From positions 1 through 64,000 of the forward strand of contig JBHJGM010000010.1 of assembly GCA_050331815.1 (NCBI GenBank): a DNA stretch of 64,000 bases. The letters run 5' to 3'. How positions within the stretch are numbered: the stretch's first letter is position 1; the number at the start of each line of letters is the position of its first letter. Positions 61,615-64,000 of this stretch are shown here, piece after piece. Made by a program: the position numbers and the translations under genes. Origin of the DNA: JBHJGM01 sp050331815 (GTDB lineage Bacteria; Verrucomicrobiota; Verrucomicrobiia; Opitutales; JBHJGM01). Under the pieces are notes generated by a model. That model was given only the letters and a program-made list of their open reading frames with translations. It was not told where the DNA came from and did not search any database.

Positions 61615-63354
61615 TCAGTCGCGATTGGAAGGCTTCCAGTCGACCAGCTCGATCTGCGGGTAGCGCCGCCCGTTGTAGACGTTCCAGGCCAGCTTCACCG
61701 CCAGGTCCACCGAGCGGCCCACCTCCGGCACGTTCTGGCCATGTCCCCAGGCCACGCCGCTGACTTTGCGTCCGGGCGTTGTCGGCAAGTGAAAGCGAAA
61801 GTGCGCGTCGCGATCGCCAAAAATAATGGGCGCCTCCTCAAGTTGAACATTGGGCACGGCAAACACCGGCTCGGGGTTGCCTTCACCGTAGGGTTCCATG
61901 GCCTCGAGTTCCTTCAGTAAGGGCGCTCCAAGCTGGTCGGCGCGCAGGGTCCCGGCCAGCGACAGGCAAGGCTCGCTCAAGCCGCAATTCATCTGCCGCC
62001 GCACGGCCGCGTGCAGGTGCTCGGTAAACTCGGAAAGCTTGTCAGCCTGCACCGCCACGCCCACCGCCATGGGGTGCCCACCCCAGCTGCCCAGCAGGGC
62101 GCAACCAGTGCCATCGACTGCGCAGAACGACATCGCCTCAACCAGGTTGATGCCTGGGACGCTCCGGCCCGAGCCATGAGCCCACGGCCCTTCCCGGCCC
62201 AGCACAACCGCCGGGCGATTGAACTGCCGCGCCAGCTTGCCCGCCACGATGCCGACCACACCGGTGTGCCAGTCCTCGTTGAACACGACCAGCGCCGGAT
62301 GCTCACGCTGCCCGTCGACCACCTGCGCTTCAGCCTCGGCACAGATGGTGCGCTCGATCTCCTGGCGCTCGCGGTTCATGCAATCGAGGTTGTCGGCAGC
62401 CTCGGCGCAGCGGCCAAAGTCGTCGCACAGGAGCATTTCGATAGGCACGCAGGCGTCAGCCAAACGACCGCTGGCGTTGATGCGCGGACCGATGCGAAAA
62501 GAGATATCCGTCGGGCGAATCGGCTGACCCACGCTCAAGCCGCAGACTTCGAACAAGGCACGGATGCCCTGGCGCTGGCAATGCGTTAGCATCGACAGCC
62601 CGTGCCGGGCCAGAATGCGGTTTTCCCCGCGCAGGGGCACCAGGTCGGCGATGGTCCCCAGCGAGACCAGGTCGAGGTAATCCTTGAGCCGCACCTTGTG
62701 TGCGTGCCGGTCGCCTTGTTCGCGTAATTGCTTCAGCAGCGCGCGGATGAGCTTGAAGGTCAGGCCCACCGCGCAGAGAGCCCGCGAGTCATCGTCGTCG
62801 TGCCCACTCACATGCGGGTTCACCATGATGCAGTCCTGTGGCAGCGTTTCGGCACCGCGGTGGTGATCCACCATCACCACATCAATCCCTAGGGAACGCA
62901 GCCAGGCGACCTCTTCAATCGATTTGGTGCCGCAGTCGACCGCGATCACGAGATCCGGCGTGGACGTTTCTAGCGAGCGCTCCAGGGCCGCCCGGTTCAG
63001 CCCGTAACCCTCCTCCAGCCGCAGCGGCACGGTGTAGCGCGGGAAGCTGCCAAACTGGCGTAGAATACTCACCAGCAGCACTGTCGAGGTAATGCCGTCG
63101 ACATCGTAATCGCCAAAGATAAGAATCTTTTCACCCGTCTGCATGGCCCGCAGGATGCGCTCTACAGCAGCGTCCATATTGTGAATCTCGAAGGGGTCGC
63201 GCAGGTGGGCCAGCTTGGGGTACAGGAACGCGTCAGCCTGGTGCCGGGACGCGTAACCCCGGCTCGCAAGCAGCCGCGCGACCACCGGGTGCAAGCCCGA
63301 GGCGTTCAGCCGGCTGAGCGCCTCGGCAGGCGCTTCGATGTAGTTCCACTGCAT
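61615..63354 (-). CDS. recJ: Single-stranded-DNA-specific 5'-3' exonuclease RecJ
   Basis: The 579-residue DHH-family nuclease acts in recombination and repair. Motifs are FGDYDVDGITSTV (80-92), VDCGTKS (139-145), the name-giving DHH at 163-165 in MVDHHRG, and NPHVSGHDDDDSRALCAVG. The DHHA1 domain follows with GIVAGKLARQFNRPAVVL and SWGGHPMAVGVAV, and an OB-like C-terminal domain ends with YNGRRYPQIELVDW. All core metal ligands are visible. It lies on the same strand as SecF across a spacer with hairpins. Confidence 0.94.
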   Translation of the reverse strand: MQWNYIEAPAEALSRLNASGLHPVVARLLASRGYASRHQADAFLYPKLAHLRDPFEIHNMDAAVERILRAMQTGEKILIFGDYDVDGITSTVLLVSILRQFGSFPRYTVPLRLEEGYGLNRAALERSLETSTPDLVIAVDCGTKSIEEVAWLRSLGIDVVMVDHHRGAETLPQDCIMVNPHVSGHDDDDSRALCAVGLTFKLIRALLKQLREQGDRHAHKVRLKDYLDLVSLGTIADLVPLRGENRILARHGLSMLTHCQRQGIRALFEVCGLSVGQPIRPTDISFRIGPRINASGRLADACVPIEMLLCDDFGRCAEAADNLDCMNRERQEIERTICAEAEAQVVDGQREHPALVVFNEDWHTGVVGIVAGKLARQFNRPAVVLGREGPWAHGSGRSVPGINLVEAMSFCAVDGTGCALLGSWGGHPMAVGVAVQADKLSEFTEHLHAAVRRQMNCGLSEPCLSLAGTLRADQLGAPLLKELEAMEPYGEGNPEPVFAVPNVQLEEAPIIFGDRDAHFRFHLPTTPGRKVSGVAWGHGQNVPEVGRSVDLAVKLAWNVYNGRRYPQIELVDWKPSNRD

Positions 63355-63403
63355 GTGGGCGTTCTCGTATCCAATTTCCTAATACGAAAACAGGCAGGCC
63401 GTA

Positions 63404-63471
63404 GCCAGAAGGCCACGGATTGAGTGTTCCGTGGCTGGCGAAGGGCGTAAGCCGGGCTTGGTACAGCCCGG
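63404..63471 (-). other. Two stable hairpins between secF and recJ
   Basis: The first hairpin (63471-63452) pairs CCGGGCT with AGCCCGG around a 6-base loop. The second (63439-63404) has an 8-pair stem GCCACGGA/TCCGTGGC with an 8-base loop, extended by four more pairs (GCCA/TGGC) across a 4-base bulge. Neither has a strong T-run, though TTTT occurs about 20 bases after the second. They may end the secF transcript, form a leader before recJ, or belong to a small RNA. Confidence 0.4.
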
Positions 63472-63486
63472 ATTTCTCAGGAGGTC

Positions 63487-63522
63487 TTAGTGCTTTTTCA
63501 TGCGAGGGCCTCTGTGTGCCAT
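63487..63522 (-). other. Possible 11-codon basic mini-ORF
   Basis: An ATG at 63522 opens a frame of MAHRGPRMKKH ending in TAA, between the secF stop and two hairpins. Six of eleven residues are basic (counting His). It is too short to judge, has no Shine-Dalgarno sequence, and may be chance. Confidence 0.15.
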
Positions 63523-63569
63523 GTTTTCGTTATTTTGCGTGTTGCTTGATTTAAAGTGAGACCCACCGC

Positions 63570-64000
63570 TTAGGCACTGGTGGTCGAGGGCGTGGCCGCC
63601 GGCTTGGGCGTGGTCTGGGCACCGGCTTCCCAATCCTTCTTAGGCAGCAACTCGTGGCGCGTGGCGTGGTCGCGGTCACCCTTGTGATAATAATAGAAGA
63701 CCGGGCTCGCGATGAAGACCGAGGAGAACGTTCCGGTCAGAATGCCCACGAAGAATACAAAAGCGTAATCCTGGATGACGCCCGCGCCAAAAATCAGCAG
63801 GGTGATAGTTGCAACCATCGTCGTTACGCTCGTCAACAAGGTGCGACTGAGCGTGCGGTTGATGGCCAGGTTGATCACATCCGCCAGCTTCATGTCCGGA
63901 TGCAATTCCAGCTCTTCGCGGATGCGGTCGAAGACGACGATGGTGTCGTTGATGGAATAGCCCACCACCATGAGAATGGCCGCCACCATCGGTGCCGAAA
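63570..64000 (-). CDS. secF: Protein-export membrane protein SecF or SecDF C-terminal part (5' end beyond window)
   Basis: The gene enters from beyond the right edge, and 143 C-terminal residues are visible. VGYSINDTIVVFDRIREEL is the highly conserved helix and cytoplasmic turn of the SecD/SecF family. RTLLTSVTTMVATITLLIFG and IQDYAFVFFVGILTGTFSSVFIASPV are the last two helices. A soluble Ala/Pro/Thr-rich tail follows. The last helices look like SecF, and a fused SecDF is equally possible because the start is missing. It uses proton motive force to help preproteins through SecYEG. Confidence 0.9.
   Translation of the reverse strand, partial: SAPMVAAILMVVGYSINDTIVVFDRIREELELHPDMKLADVINLAINRTLSRTLLTSVTTMVATITLLIFGAGVIQDYAFVFFVGILTGTFSSVFIASPVFYYYHKGDRDHATRHELLPKKDWEAGAQTTPKPAATPSTTSA

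Overview
This window looks like a chromosomal piece of a marine-type Verrucomicrobiota bacterium, most likely of the Opitutales/Puniceicoccaceae kind. The evidence is indirect: GC-rich Gram-negative gene content, an OleC-like ligase, a GH10 and a GH26 glycosidase, a formylglycine-enzyme-fold membrane protein, a W/DP/AA helical-repeat protein and a long exopolysaccharide locus. There is no rRNA gene to confirm it, and I found no tRNA, CRISPR array, insertion sequence or prophage. Genes are tightly packed. Almost none of the starts I inspected has a Shine-Dalgarno sequence, and three convergent pairs share their stop codons.

Layout. 1-731: truncated DUF4197 lipoprotein. 732-1198: repeat-bearing spacer. 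1199-4556 (+): sulfite reductase hemoprotein CysI, an RsbW-like ATPase and a D-lactate-dehydrogenase-type enzyme. 4733-7729 (-): membrane-anchored GH10 xylanase and PilT. 7884-9755 (+): HtpG. 9770-11745 (-): a two-gene membrane module with a cysteine-less formylglycine-enzyme fold. 11863-14796 (+): tyrA-aroA-cmk. 14793-16452 (-): purE-purK. 16481-18276: a DUF429 protein and a NUP-family protein, convergent.

18291-37006 (-): an exopolysaccharide/capsule locus of about 18.7 kb, read from high to low coordinates. It encodes the initiating sugar-phosphate transferase, an outer-membrane beta-barrel, a short non-lipidated OPX (Wza-type) protein, a Wzc-type tyrosine autokinase, a sulfotransferase, an ABC exporter (possible flippase), a nucleotide-sugar epimerase, five glycosyltransferases, two hexapeptide acyltransferases and a Wzy-like polymerase. 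No Wzx gene is present. A good sigma70-like promoter with a perfect palindrome in its spacer lies upstream of the first gene, and a divergent hybrid sensor kinase (37450-40683) flanks the locus. The expected product is a lipid-linked repeat unit, flipped, polymerised, possibly sulfated and acetylated, and exported through OPX plus porin.

40849-64000 is mostly housekeeping: a 4-TM protein of unknown role, trkA-trkH potassium uptake, glyS, a soluble histidine kinase/receiver, a helical-repeat membrane protein, a small lipoprotein, an OleC-like AMP-forming ligase, DoxX, PrmC, tail-specific protease Prc, GlnE, a rhomboid protease, a ferredoxin, a GH26-like glycosidase, an orphan flagellar-rod-C-terminus-like protein, RecJ and the truncated end of SecF/SecDF. 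I see no clearly undescribed multi-gene system. The most distinctive material is the exopolysaccharide export arrangement and the two-gene module at 9770-11745.
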